From NCBI GenBank assembly GCA_963556195.1, contig OY744529.1:60078080-60142079 (forward strand): a stretch of DNA of 64,000 nucleotides. The letters run 5' to 3'. The position numbers were made by a program, and so were the translations under genes. Numbering within the stretch: the first letter of the stretch is position 1; each line of letters opens with the position of its first letter. Below, piece after piece: positions 11,809 through 22,708 of this stretch. Source of the stretch: Sepiola atlantica. Taxonomy: Eukaryota > Mollusca > Cephalopoda > Sepiida > Sepiolidae. The notes beneath the pieces are model-generated. The model had not been told where the DNA came from and did not search any database. It worked only from the letters and a program-made list of their open reading frames with translations.

Positions 11809-12515
11809 GACAGTTTAAATACTTCTAAATTCCTTTCAAGTTTCGAAGGTAATTCATTCTTTTTTTTTTTCAGCTATTAACAAAATATAAAAATGGTTGT
11901 CTTGTTTACAAAGAAACAGAAATGTATTCTGATGGATATATTTTCATAATTAAATTATTTATTAAAATAGGATTTTAAAAAGTTTTTTCAGTAATTTATA
12001 CTATTTCATTTTTATTACAATAAATAATTCATTAATAGTAAATAAAAAATATATTATTCACAAAGAAAGTGGTAACAATTTTATTAATATAAAGATATGT
12101 TTTTACTTGTTTTCATGTGTGGTTTAAATGGGTCACTGAGTATTCTCGTATGTGTGTGATGTGAAGTGTGCACGGTGCAAAAATAGAACTCAATCGTTTA
12201 CATTACTTAGTATTAAATTACTAATTAGAATTAGGAATAAAATCACTTCCCATAAGCTTTAATATATATATTACTTACACTAAAATAGCATATAACCCCA
12301 ATGACTACTTCATTTAATTTGTTATGAAAATGTGTACCTAAATGTCTAAGTTTAACCCATGTATGAATTACGTTCAATAAAACTTAAAATGCTTAAGAAT
12401 ATCTTTATTTTATTATTCCCTACATGCGCATAATTTTCCCCCTTTTTCTGTTCTTTTCTCTTAGTCAAATTTACCACACAAAATATGTGGAAAATTCTAA
12501 GATTCAATCAAATTG
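11809..12515. other. AT-rich, no recognised gene
   Basis: No coding or repeat structure recognised beyond homopolymer runs. Confidence 0.4.
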
Positions 12516-12598
12516 TCGGTTATCTCCCTTTGTCAAAAACTTTAGGTTATCTCCCTTTGTTAATTTTTTTAGGTTATCTCCCTTTGTTAAAAACTGTC
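12516..12598 (+). repeat. three tandem GGTTATCTCCCTTTGT units
   Basis: The word GGTTATCTCCCTTTGT occurs three times about 31 bp apart, separated by T- or A-rich spacers. Its complement, AAGGGAGATAA, resembles a word scattered elsewhere in the window (15350-15360, 60366-60374, 20435-20450 as variants) and remembered as common in mollusc DNA. Confidence 0.7.
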
Positions 12599-12789
12599 TT
12601 AATTAAGAAATAAAATACATTAATATCTCTGTAAGATCACAAATAAAATATATAATTGGTAATGTCCAACGGACTGTTTCCTCAGTCGGCACCTCTTACA
12701 TAGCATTAAAGGAAAGATATTGTATGAGTCACCAAGAGACACCTGTCATATAACAAAGGATGAATTTAATTACTTTGGAAAAAAAGAGG

Positions 12790-13120
12790 GTTAATGGATA
12801 ACCCCATTGAAACATTCAAGCTTCTACATAGTTATGAAGAAGTAGATACGAAGAAATCTTTTTATTCCTCATTGATCTAATCAAACAAGGGATCATAGGT
12901 TGAAGCTGTTTATACCACATGCTGCAAATACAGAAATAGGTTTTTAGTATGGTACTTACCATAAGGCATTGGAACAGACTTTCTGAGGAGGCAGTGAATG
13001 CAACATCCATCAACAACTTCAAGAACCATGTGGACAAATATGTGAAGATGGGGGCTCACACAAGACAGTATTACTCTTCCTGCCTTTCAATCCACCCCGA
13101 TCCTTAGTAAGAAAAGGGGT
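12790..13120 (+). mobile_element. CR1/L2-like LINE, 3' coding end
   Basis: Across frames the strand reads SNKGS, LKLFIPHAANTE, RHWNRLSEEAVNATSINNF and KNHVDKYVKMG. That matches the extreme C-terminus of CR1/L2-like ORF2 (usual form: FF-RVVN-WN-LPEEVV-APSVN-FK-RLD). Frameshifts lie near 12945 and 12960. The upstream reverse transcriptase is not visible here. Confidence 0.65.
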
Positions 13121-14310
13121 GGAGTCAAGTAAATCAGGAAATTAATGCTTCCATAGGTAAAACTATCGGATGAAACTTCTTTTGTAGACATATGGTTCCA
13201 TGCTTTACTTCTGGTTTAGCTTTCAAATTTAATAATAAAATATATCTATAATCCACCCAATCACAATGATGTATGCTAAACATAAAGACAAATACTTCTG
13301 AGCCACTTTCATTCATTCAGCTCACAACTATAAATAGAAACCATCTTCAGCTGACAAATGTAGATGAAACCATAGTGTGCATATCACAGCGTTTATGTTG
13401 ATGTTACTCACAGATTTGACATGTCTGCAACCTATCAAATTGCCAATTGCAATGCATTAATATCACAAAAATGTTGTGGTGTAATGTAGGCTATCAAACA
13501 ACAGCAAGAACATAGAAGACGGTCCTCGGAGTTATCTGTAAATTTGATAAAGTTTGGAACAAATCCAGGTGACAAAGTTTTCTTCAAATGCTCAGTTTTA
13601 GCATTTTCTTTAGATAGAAATCTAATGCGAGCATCTTTATGTCTAAGAGTTGCCTCTCGTATTTAGAAACCATTTAGCTTACTTGCATAATAGAAGCTGA
13701 GATCAGTAGGGAGAAATTTTTTTCAAGGATAAAAACCTTCAATTTCACAAGAGTCAAAAGGGATGTTTAGCAAGAGTCCTTAAAACAAAAGGTAAGTCCT
13801 AGTTTTGGAAAAATGGTCTCACTGAAGGATTAGAATTAAAAGTATTTTAACCAAATTTGATAAAAGGTTCCCTTCATCAATATTAGAGGAGAGAATGCAT
13901 AGGGATACATCCCTTTGTCTAATTTATGCCCAGAGCATCTGATGCATATGTAGTATCCACCTTCAATTTGTTATCCAGAGTAGTGAAAAGGTATATATTT
14001 CAACAACTGAACATCCATAAAATAAAGTCTACTACCATGGGGTTCCAGCTCTAATCTGCCAACCAAGCTCCTGATTCGCCTCTTGATAGTCTGCCATAAC
14101 AATCGTTCTTTCCTGGAATGTGAGCTGCAGAAAGGGAAATGTTCTAATCTGCTGCCCATTGGAAGACTTCCTACATCAAATGACAAAAATGAAGGTGTTT
14201 GATTCTCTGTGGAATGACCACCCCCTGAGAAATACTCTCTTCCCATTGATCTGAGGTAGTGACCATAAAAGTGCTAGATGAACAGCTTTCAGCTGTAGTC
14301 AATTTACATA
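13121..14310. other. no recognised gene
   Basis: A 91-aa minus ORF at 13971-14246 is present but matches no family I recognise. It abuts the mariner element at 14311. Nothing else stands out. Confidence 0.35.
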
Positions 14311-14856
14311 TTAGGTCGTTACAAAAATAATGGCCGATTTCAGAAACATACATTTATTCATGAAATTTTTTTCACCTTTCCAATACTCTGTAAATGGCAT
14401 GAAACTGTTGCATTTCTTTGACACTTTGACGTGGATTTTGCTCAACAAATGTTTGCAATTGTTCATTGTCAAGATTACACGGTCGCCCTCTACCTTCTTC
14501 ATCTTCAATGTTCTCATCTCCACTATGGAATTTCTGGAACCACCTTCGTACTGTCCAATCGCTTGTGGATCCATCTACTCATGCTCTATTGATATTGGCA
14601 GAAGTTTTGGAGGCATTGTGCCCAATTTAAACTCGTGCAACATAAAAAAGTAAAGGTCATGTTTTGGCATGTTCATCATTGAGGGTCTTCTATGCTTCAA
14701 AAATACTTTCTATCCGAAAAAAAATTACAAATTATTATTGATAACACATTAATTATATATGTTAAAATTTATCAGAAATAAACTACAAATTCTGTGTTAA
14801 AATGATTTTTTTTAAACTCAGCGCTTCAGGCGGCCATTATTTTTGTAACGATCTAA
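14311..14856 (-). mobile_element. deleted mariner element with TIRs and TA target site
   Basis: Terminal inverted repeats run TTAGGTCGTTACAAAAATAA... at 14311-14336 and the complement at 14831-14856, about 26 bp with one mismatch, each flanked by TA (14309-14310, 14857-14858). On the minus strand the interior encodes the N-terminal half of a mariner transposase in broken frames: MPKHDLYFFMLHEFKLGT, ENIEDEEGRGRPCNLDNEQL, TFVEQNPRQSVKEMQQFHAI. The catalytic D,D,D half is absent, so this is a 546-bp internally deleted, non-autonomous copy. Confidence 0.92.
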
Positions 14857-14858
14857 TA

Positions 14859-15824
14859 GTTATCTTCCTGGAGTTCTTCCCAAACTCATGTCACCTAAGT
14901 GTCTTAGTGAGATCCCAGCATTTCTCTGGTGCATCTGTCAATAGAACTTTAATGTTTTGCACACGAAACCTGTGTAACTGTTGAGTCATCTTCGGTAAAG
15001 AGCTTCAGCCATATGGGAGTATTATTATATTTTTTGCTTTTAAGAACTGTAAAACTTTCATCTATTTCAATTTTTTAAAACCATAAATTAAATAAGCCAC
15101 AACATACATTAAAAATGCAATGAATAAAGAATTCAATAAACTAAACAGGAAATTTAATAAAAAAGAATTCCAGTTTAAGCAACTGAACAAGTAAAAATAT
15201 AATAGACAAAATATTAACTCAGCAATTATTCACAAATTCTTTACACGATTCCAATAATTTTCCCTTGTTTTTTACCGGTATACTAAATCTCTAAAATTAG
15301 GACTGACAGATGTTTTCCTTTATACTACTAAGAAAAATAATAATGGAGAGAAGGGAGATAATTAGGTTTCAAAATACGATAATCACGGTTTGAGTATAAT
15401 TGTGTTGGTTATACAGGTTCATATAGATACTGGTGTAAACTTAAGACTAGCTTTTTCATAGGAGTAAATAAGGGTGCTAACTCTCAAAATATTTCATTCA
15501 AGGGAAATAACTTTATACATCCCAAATGTCTTCGTAAATTATTTTTTTACCATTATTTCTGCATTTGTTCAGTTCATTCTTAGAATGATTGACATTAGAG
15601 CTATTTTGTTCTATCGTGTCAATACATGTGTGGATAAGAAGGTTATACTGATGTTATCTTCAGGGCTGTATTTTTTTTTTTTTGCAGGGAGGTTTTGCCG
15701 CCCTCCCACATACGATTCCTGGTATTCCCAAATGGTCACCCATGCTCAACATCACTTAATTTAGTGATATAATGAGAACCGGTGTGTCAATGTGAGTATG
15801 CCGTATACTGTTCCCTATTTAGAA
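14859..15824. other. no recognised gene
   Basis: AT-rich. The 96-aa + ORF at 15474-15764 includes a homopolymer-encoded Phe run and shows no family resemblance. A T run lies near 15669-15681. Confidence 0.4.
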
Positions 15825-16395
15825 ATCCAATCAATTATTTTGAACATCTCAATTAAGTCATTCCTCATTCTTCTCTCTGGTAAAATAGTTAAATATAAGA
15901 ATTCTAACCTATTTTTATAATGGAGACCCTTTATTAGTTTAGTCATTTTGTACACGTTCAAATTTTACTATATCTTAACTCCCATGCCCAGCTACTGGTG
16001 TCCAGGATTGAGTGCAATATTCTATATGAGGTGTAATTATTAAAGTCTTAAATATTCTAAGAAAACATTTGATTTTGCTAAAATAAAATTTATAATTATC
16101 CAATCAGAATCATTTTCTTTTTCTTTGAAATATACAAAATATGATTATAAGATTTAAATTTATTATTACAAGTACCTCCAAATCACATATTGACTTTTTT
16201 TATTCTCCTGTTGTTTAATTCTAATTCATATTTTATGGTGTTTTTTTTCAATATGTAAAACTTTATACTTTTTGTATTATATTTACATTTCTGTGCATCT
16301 TCACATTTTTATAAACTGTTGATTTGTTTCTACTATATGTGATAATGGTCTAACAAGAAATTTAACATCATCAGTAAATAATTCTACTATTGATC
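15825..16395 (-). mobile_element. CR1/L2-like LINE (family D), reverse transcriptase C-terminal part
   Basis: On the minus strand, from 16395 downward, frames give PDSVRSIVELFTDDVKF (the catalytic DD box, here TDD), then FKTLIITPHIEYCTQSWTPV, KFERVQNRLTKLIKGLHYKN and LPERRMRNDLIEMFKIIDW. This is the order found at the end of CR1/L2-type ORF2. Stops and frameshifts are frequent. The N-terminal part of probably the same copy lies at 18530-18990, with 2.1 kb of other material between. Confidence 0.75.
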
Positions 16396-16413
16396 TTACA
16401 CTATCAGGTTAAT

Positions 16414-16516
<103 letters not shown>

Positions 16517-16595
16517 TAAGATGATACTAAATAATACCTTACACCAGTAGACTATAAAGATGAAAATAAACCTCAATATAGTGTATAGAGCAATA

Positions 16596-16948
16596 ATATT
16601 AATGGATTGAATTACATAATAAAATAATAAATTAATCAGATTTTATTAAAGTTCAAAAACAAGCAGTGATACTGCGTCCTTAACTCATGAGTTTTCAAAG
16701 AAAATCTTCTCCTCAGAGGGCCATTACCGCAATGACATTACTGCAGGTAATAAAAATTAAGCTTTGAAAATATATAAAAAATATATTAAAAAAAACTTTT
16801 ATTACCTGCAGTAAGGTCATTGCGGTAATGGTCCTCTGAGGAGAAGGATTTCTTTGAAAACTCATGAGTTAAGGACACAGTATCACTGCTTGTTTTTGAA
16901 CTTTAATAAAATCTGATTAATTTCTCATTTTATTATGTCATTCAATCC

Positions 16949-16956
<8 letters not shown>
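16596..16956. repeat. 360-bp near-perfect palindrome (foldback element)
   Basis: The left arm (ATTAATGGATTGAATTACAT..., ...AACAAGCAGTGATACTG, ...CTCATGAGTTTTCAAAG, ...CATTACCGCAATGAC) is matched in reverse complement by the right arm ending TTCAATCCATTAAT at about 16953. The arms are about 155-160 bp with a few mismatches around an AT-rich centre near 16776. No ORF. The ends run into AT dinucleotides, so a target duplication cannot be read. Probably a MITE or a recent inverted duplication. Confidence 0.9.

Positions 16957-17021
<65 letters not shown>
16951..17021. repeat. (AT)n microsatellite
   Basis: About 70 bases of AT dinucleotides directly abutting the right arm of the palindrome. Confidence 0.95.
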
Positions 17022-17027
<6 letters not shown>

Positions 17028-17039
17028 TGATAAATATTT

Positions 17040-17165
17040 TTGCTTTTTTATCCACATACAAATGTGTTTCATCCTTTTCCAGGAATCATCACTGTAGAGG
17101 ATTATTGTTCTGCTGGTCACACGATTCGAACCTCAAACCTGAATCAACATTTTAACAAATGTTGA
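17040..17165 (-). repeat. tRNA-like SINE, degenerate copy
   Basis: On the minus strand it has the B-box-like GAGGTTCGAATCGTG and ends in TTTGTATGTGGATAAAAAA, the tail shared with the copies at 17965 and 18280. Confidence 0.5.
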
Positions 17166-17298
17166 TTCTGTCTGAAGTGGCCAACCCAACAACAACGGTG
17201 AAAGAAAGAGAATTAAGGACTATTTATGCCTTTACAAGTGGAGATACCTAGAAGGCTGTCATAAGCAGTATTCAATGACGTGGTCGGATGGAACTCCG

Positions 17299-17301
<3 letters not shown>

Positions 17302-17374
<73 letters not shown>
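17302..17374. repeat. (AT)n microsatellite
   Basis: About 72 bases of AT dinucleotides. Confidence 0.95.
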
Positions 17375-17377
<3 letters not shown>

Positions 17378-17964
17378 TATTTCTATTCATGTAGACATGT
17401 ACAAAATCTGCGACCGATCTACAGCTGTTAGAAACTGAGATCTTATCAGGCAGAATTAAAATCCAATCCTTACTTCAGATCATATCTGGGAAGAATGAAA
17501 TGGGGGAGAAAAAGAAAAGAAAGGAAAGAAAAAAGAAAATTTTTAATTTGGAAAGTCACGTGGTCAGACCGTTGAAAATCAAAAATAATATAATATAGAA
17601 TAAAAATAAAATATACTCGTTTAACTTCCCTCCTAGTAACATACTACATAAAATCTTTAATAAAAATACCTTTAAATTAAGCTACAGTTGTGGCGAAAAC
17701 TTAGAAAAAATAATTAAGAAACATAACAATAAAATTTTAAATGGCAACAAAAATACTAAATTAAAAGATAAAAAACAACAAAAATTAAGACTTGTAACTG
17801 CTTGAACAAAACAGAATGTCCCCTGCAACAAAATTGCGAAATAACCCAAATAGTCTACCAGGCCACAATTTCAACCAAAGAAAACTAAGCCAGAAAAATA
17901 CTATATAGGCATGGCTGGTAACACTTTCAAAGAAAGATACACCGGCCATAAATGCTCATTCAAT
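17375..17964. other. A-rich, no recognised gene
   Basis: Purine-rich stretch near 17500-17550 and A-rich DNA to 17780. No coding signal recognised. Confidence 0.4.
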
Positions 17965-18125
17965 ATATATATATATTATTTATTTATTTATCCACATGCA
18001 TATCTGTTTTTTTCTTAAGCCTCATCAGTGTGACTAGACAAGACTATACGACTAGTCGCTAGGTTCGAATGCCGGACTAAAGCCATTTTTTGACTTCCAT
18101 CGAACGTCACTGTTATAACCTTATG
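17965..18125 (-). repeat. tRNA-like SINE copy
   Basis: The minus strand reads AGTCAAAAAATGGCTTTAGT, then CGGCATTCGAACCTAG (close to the polymerase III B box GGTTCGANTCC), then GATGAGGCTTAAG and a tail ATGTGGATAAATAAATAAAT. The copy at 18280-18435 is the same element. Confidence 0.65.
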
Positions 18126-18279
18126 AAATGGAAGGGAAATATACCTATTTAAGATTATAGAATGTTCATACTTCCTGGTAGGGGACGAATGACGAATATT
18201 GCTTTAATTCAGAAGCTTTTAATATTTTCCCTACATAGTCCTTACCTTTTGACAGAAGCCCTTAAATATTTTTATAATA

Positions 18280-18435
18280 AATATTTTATTTATTTATCCA
18301 CATACGTATATGTTTAGTCTTAATAAGCCTCATCTGTGTGGTTAGATAAGGCTATACCACCAGTTGCTGGGTTCGAACGCCAGACTAAAGTCAACTTTTG
18401 GCTTCCATCCACTGTCTTTCAGGATGTCAATACCG
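18280..18435 (-). repeat. tRNA-like SINE copy
   Basis: The minus strand reads GTTGACTTTAGTCTGGCGTT then CGAACCCAGCAACTGG. CTGG and CCAG can pair around the TTCGAA core like a T-arm. TAACCACACAGATGAGGC and a tail GTATGTGGATAAATAAATAA follow. A box-A-like segment is less clear. Being tRNA-derived is inferred from the B box and the short A/T tail. Confidence 0.65.
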
Positions 18436-18529
18436 AAACCCTGAAGAACACAGAAGACCGTATTGTGTTATTGAGAGTAATCGTTACTACCTTTTATTCT
18501 CCTTGTTTTAGCTGACAAAAATATTTCAT

Positions 18530-18882
18530 AATATTTATCATATTGCTGGAAATACCTATATTTTTATTCATCCTTATCAATAAACGATAAGATACATTAT
18601 TAAAGGTTTTACTAAAGTCTAATTATAAAATATCTGCACAATCTTCCATTAATAAATATGCATTTATAATACCAATATCGTCTAAAAGATTTGATACGGA
18701 TGACTTCTAATGGAAATATCCATGTTGTTCAAGGTTTATATCATTTTTGATACACTCGAGAATGTGATTTCTAATTAATTTATCAAAAACCTTACATAAA
18801 ATGCATCTCAGTGAAACCAGTCTATAATTACCAGGTAAATGTACTGAAATCTTTTTCTGTATTGAAATTACAATGGTTGTTT

Positions 18883-18931
<49 letters not shown>

Positions 18932-18990
18932 AATATTTTCATCATGTATACATTTATTAAAAAATATTAAAACAACATTGATAAAACACT
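18530..18990 (-). mobile_element. CR1/L2-like LINE (family D), reverse transcriptase N-terminal part
   Basis: The minus-strand frame gives PGNYRLVSLRCILCKVFDKL then IRNHILECIKNDINLEQHGY, the first reverse transcriptase blocks (usual form GNYRPVSLTSI-CK--EKII). It continues through a broken DFSKTFDKVSYRLL near 18640-18590. An AT-dinucleotide run at 18888-18928 interrupts the coding sequence just upstream and produces Tyr-Ile repeats. The matching C-terminal half is at 15825-16395. Confidence 0.75.
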
Positions 18991-19058
18991 TCATATTCTT
19001 GAATGTATTTCATTAGGTCCAATGATCTTTAATTATCACAAATTCATTCATACTGTTG

Positions 19059-19310
19059 CTATATATTCGTGCATTCATTTTGTCGGTATTTATGTGGTAT
19101 CATATGTATGGCAGTTTTCCTCTTCTCACGTACTAGTGTTCTGAAGACGTGGGTTTGAATATTATATCTCCTACTGCGTTTTTCCTTCCACACTATAGTA
19201 GTGCTATTTTGATAAATACGAGCGAGATTTTCTTTCTTTTTCGGCGTGATCTTTTGGAGAATTTGACCCATATGGATCTCTTTCTGCAGAGATTTAAGAC
19301 TTTGTGACAC
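19059..19310 (-). other. unrecognised 83-aa ORF
   Basis: A Lys/Arg-rich ORF (KKKENLARIYQNSTTIVWKE). It lies upstream of LINE family D on the same strand and could be part of that element's endonuclease-RT linker. No motif proves it. Confidence 0.25.
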
Positions 19311-19432
19311 GAGAAATATCTTCTTAGATTTAAGGAATTCAGTCGCAATTTATATAAATTGGATATTCATAATGTTATTGGGGTGAATGCATTTATTCCA
19401 ATTTTGAAAAAATCAATTTTAAATCCTGATGT

Positions 19433-19434
<2 letters not shown>

Positions 19435-19468
<34 letters not shown>

Positions 19469-19470
19469 AG
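19435..19470. repeat. (ACT)n microsatellite
   Basis: About twelve ACT triplets. Confidence 0.95.
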
Positions 19471-19764
19471 TACTACACATTAACAAAGAAAATACAAATA
19501 ACAGATTTTAATCGATTTTCTATGATTGTATATTAAATTAATCATTTCCCTTTGTCACTTTATTGTAAGTACCAGAGCTTAATAATCAACATCAACATTA
19601 CTATAAGATTTGCTTTTCTTTTGTAAAATTGAAATTGTAAACCAGTGCTTAAAATGAAGTCTCGATTTCACATACATTTCTAAGTTCTTATTTTATGCAG
19701 AATTAATATATACTTCGTCTGAAGTTGACATCATTAAACAATTTTGATCAAGTTGGGTTCTCTC

Positions 19765-20395
19765 TGTTTCTTGTTGTTTTTTTTACTTTTGGTCACCTGC
19801 TACTGAAGCGTAAGAGGCTACTATGATAGAGGCCAGATTTATAGGGGCAACATAGGTGGGGAGTTACGGCAGCAAGATTTTGTTCACATTACATTTAAAT
19901 TTCAGCATGTTAGTACCGTCGGAGAAACAGAGAGCAGGGAAGGAATTCCAAAAGTGAGCAGTTCGAGGAAAGAAGTTATTAGAGTAGAAAATCTTCCGCC
20001 ATCTAGGGACCTCTACAGTGAAGAGGTGAGATTTTGCTGCTAGTTGGATAGGGTCAGGGATATTTACAGTGAGGGGTTACAAGTGCAGTAAGTTCATCAA
20101 AGCACATTCCATGGAAGTACTTGCAAAACAAGCATAGGGATGCAACACTGCGGCAATGCGACAGAGGGTGGACCTATTAGGTTCGAAATTCTTTTTTGCA
20201 CCCTGTCCAGGAGGTAGAGACTAGTGGTTGGTGCATCACCCCAGATGTGGCAACAATACTCTATGCACGGACGATTGGTGGCTTTATAAAGATATAAGAT
20301 ACTAGTGGGTGGGAGAAGTTTTCTAACCCAGTAGAGGGAACCTACCACCTTTGCAGCAGTCTTAATTAATTTCGTTGACGATCTCTTAGTTTAAT
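19765..20395 (-). mobile_element. LINE family B, 3'-end fragment
   Basis: The minus strand encodes LYLYKATNRPCIEYCCHIWG, LDRVQKRISNLIGPP and, in other frames, the tail through the shared 3' UTR (GTAGCCTCTTACGCTTCAGT). The copy is truncated at about 20395, before the reverse transcriptase catalytic box. Confidence 0.85.
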
Positions 20396-20760
20396 CATCA
20401 ACATCCCTCTTTCGAGAGAAAGAATCAGAGCAGAATATTCAAGGGAGGTAATAAAACTTTCTCGGCACGATGTATCTGCCCGTAGATCTTTCTATGTTCA
20501 AGGGAAATAATTGATAATTTTCTCAGCATGATTTATCTCCCCTTAACTCTTTCCCCATTCAAGTGAAGTCATTGATAAAACTTTCTCGGCCTGAGTTTTT
20601 CAGACAATGTGAGAACCAGCACTGCGATTTCTAACAATCGATCTTAAATCCTAACCGCAACGTGATTTATAATAGTCACGTGACTGGTTTTCCAATACGA
20701 CAAAGTATTTTAACAATTATTTTTATGTTTTAATAAATAAATAATTTTAACTTGTACTAA
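20396..20760. other. no gene; repeated AAGGGA/GGTAATAA-like words
   Basis: Near 20430-20600 the phrase AAAACTTTCTCGGC with a preceding TTCAAGGGA or TTCAAGTGA segment recurs about three times at roughly 65-75 bp spacing. This is a degenerate tandem arrangement. Confidence 0.5.
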
Positions 20761-21054
20761 AATTAATAGTTAAATTTGTCGTTTTCTTCTCAAAATGGCG
20801 GATAACTCTGACGTCCATGAATCGTCTGCTTTTTTTCCGACCTCACAAATGAGTAAGTAAACCCAAATAAATTGTTTGGGACTAATCTTCCAGCTGTATT
20901 TCCTTTAAAATAATTTAAGGTAAATTTGAAATTAGTCCCAAACAATTTATTTGGGTTTACTCACTCATTTGTGAGATCGGATAAAGCAAACGATTCATTG
21001 ACGTCAGAATGTCTGCCATTTTGTGCAAGAAACGATAAATTTACCAATTAATAT
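20761..21054. repeat. foldback/MITE element, copy 1
   Basis: Two arms of about 125 bp are reverse complements. The left contains CAAAATGGCGGATAA, GACGTCCATGAATCGTCTGC, CTCACAAATGAGTAAGTAAA and AATAAATTGTTTGGGACTAAT; the right has the complements ending ACCAATTAAT near 21052. The loop is about 40 bp. A related foldback is at 43398-43633. Confidence 0.85.
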
Positions 21055-21059
21055 ATAAG

Positions 21060-21460
21060 TGAAAAGCTATGAATATTTTTACTTTTACATATTTAGCGTA
21101 CCACGTGCTCGGAAATATATTCGCGTACACGAGGTTGCTATCTTACGTTCGTTTGAACAGCGACATGTCAAAACCATTTCACGTTGACAGTGCTTTGATG
21201 GCATGGTTAGCAAAGGTGAAGCTGGTCGCAAAGCTGCAGCAGATCCCTGACGTTGCAATTTTCATATCTCTGTACCTGGGAGACGATGCCTTTGTGCTAC
21301 ACCTCCAATTAAGCGATGAGAATCAACTGAATGCAGTCAAGACGATTCAACTCTGGCGAAGTTGAAGATGGCGTTTTTGGAGGGAGTTTTTTTTTTCTGC
21401 GTATGTGAAGGATGAAATCATGAAGTAGCCCGGTGAGACCGTTTATGTATGTGTTACTAA
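21060..21460 (+). pseudogene. retrotransposon Gag-like fragment
   Basis: The ORF at 21069-21365 contains VDSALMAWLAKVKLVAKLQQ, IPDVAIFISLYLGDDAFVL and HLQLSDENQLNAVKTIQ. These resemble the capsid-like start of Gag in Ty3/gypsy-type elements (W-KK-LVAKL-GI-D-A-FIPLYL-GDAF). After 21361 the frame shifts at a T run: KMAFLEGVFF, AYVKDEIMK, then a stop and PGETVYV. No protease or reverse transcriptase follows, so it is a remnant. Gypsy assignment is by resemblance only. Confidence 0.6.
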
Positions 21461-22700
21461 TATACAAAGACTAACAGAATAAGTAGGGTTTTTAATTAGT
21501 CTTCTATCTTATAAAAATGGGAGCCGATATTATTGTAGAGGGTGAACATGTTTCATGTATTCGGTACATTCGGCCAAGATCTGTACGCTGTTACTCAGTA
21601 ATGGGAGCACAAGTTAATAGACCGATAACAAAGGGAAAAAGATACTGCACTTTGGAAAGGAATGGTGGAATCGGTAAAGCTCCTTATCAAATATGGGAAA
21701 GATATACCTTTTAGAAAGTTTTTTCGACACACTGAGTGGAAGATATTATTTCAGTTTTTTTTATTCTGATGTCCGTTTTTCTCAGATAGTTTTTAGTGTG
21801 GAGTTGTCAGCTAATCAAAGATATTATCACAGAATTTTAGATCCTGATATCCGTCCTTTCACGGATAGTTTTGTTAATGTGGCGAGCTAAGTAAACTTGT
21901 AAACTTTGTCGGATGAGTTTTTCTTTGTGATGTCTGATAGACAGCGGTAAGATCCTCCCTGTATTTTTCTCAGCCGATAAATTTTGAATTCCACTTTTCC
22001 TTGTATGCAGGGATATATTGTCTCGATTTGAAGTGCTGGGTAAAAACCAAACCTTGACACGACTTCACTCGTCCGCTCCTGAAATCTGACTGTCTTGTTT
22101 TTCCTTGCCCAGGGTTTCCCCGCTATTTCTCTCGGGTCTTTCCTGCATAGCAACAGGTTTTCCTGCAATCTGATTGGTTGATCTACTTCTTCACCCCAGC
22201 CCCTCTACAAACTGTGTGGGCTGATCTCTCATCTCTTGTGTCTTGCTGTCTAGACTACATCCGGTAATGTGTGTTCGCTTCTTGGCGAATTGCACCTTAG
22301 TTTTTTATTATTGTAGTCGAACATGTGCCAACAAGTCCCCTACTCTTCTTTTCATGCTTTATGGGGCAAAATATGTGGATATAACGCAATATAGAAATGT
22401 AGTAAGTCAAATAACAATGCGTTTTTTTTTCTCTAAAATAAATTATTTATTTACCTTAAAAGTTGAACAAGCTTTCTACTTTAAACAGTAATTTTAAAGT
22501 TTAGACATTTTCTTTTTTTAATCATCCTTCCCGTTGGAGATATAAAAATCCCTCTTGGTTAGCTATCCATTGAGATGTTATTTGCGGTCGGTTTAAATGT
22601 CATATGCCACATGTGGCTACGTGATATGGGTTAATGTAATAAAATTTTGCTTTCATATCCAGATATTTTCTTAATGAAAGGAGACGAAATAAAGAGACAG
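21461..22700. other. no recognised gene; short unassigned ORFs
   Basis: ORFs at 21517-21714 and 21693-21890 (+) and 21887-22168 (-) show reasonable composition but no family. They may be decayed parts of the element whose Gag is at 21060-21460. No LTR pair was found. Confidence 0.3.
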
Positions 22701-22708
22701 AACTATTC

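Noticed and set aside
18280..18435. tRNA gene
   Set aside because: B-box-like core only; three related copies with a common tail indicate a SINE.
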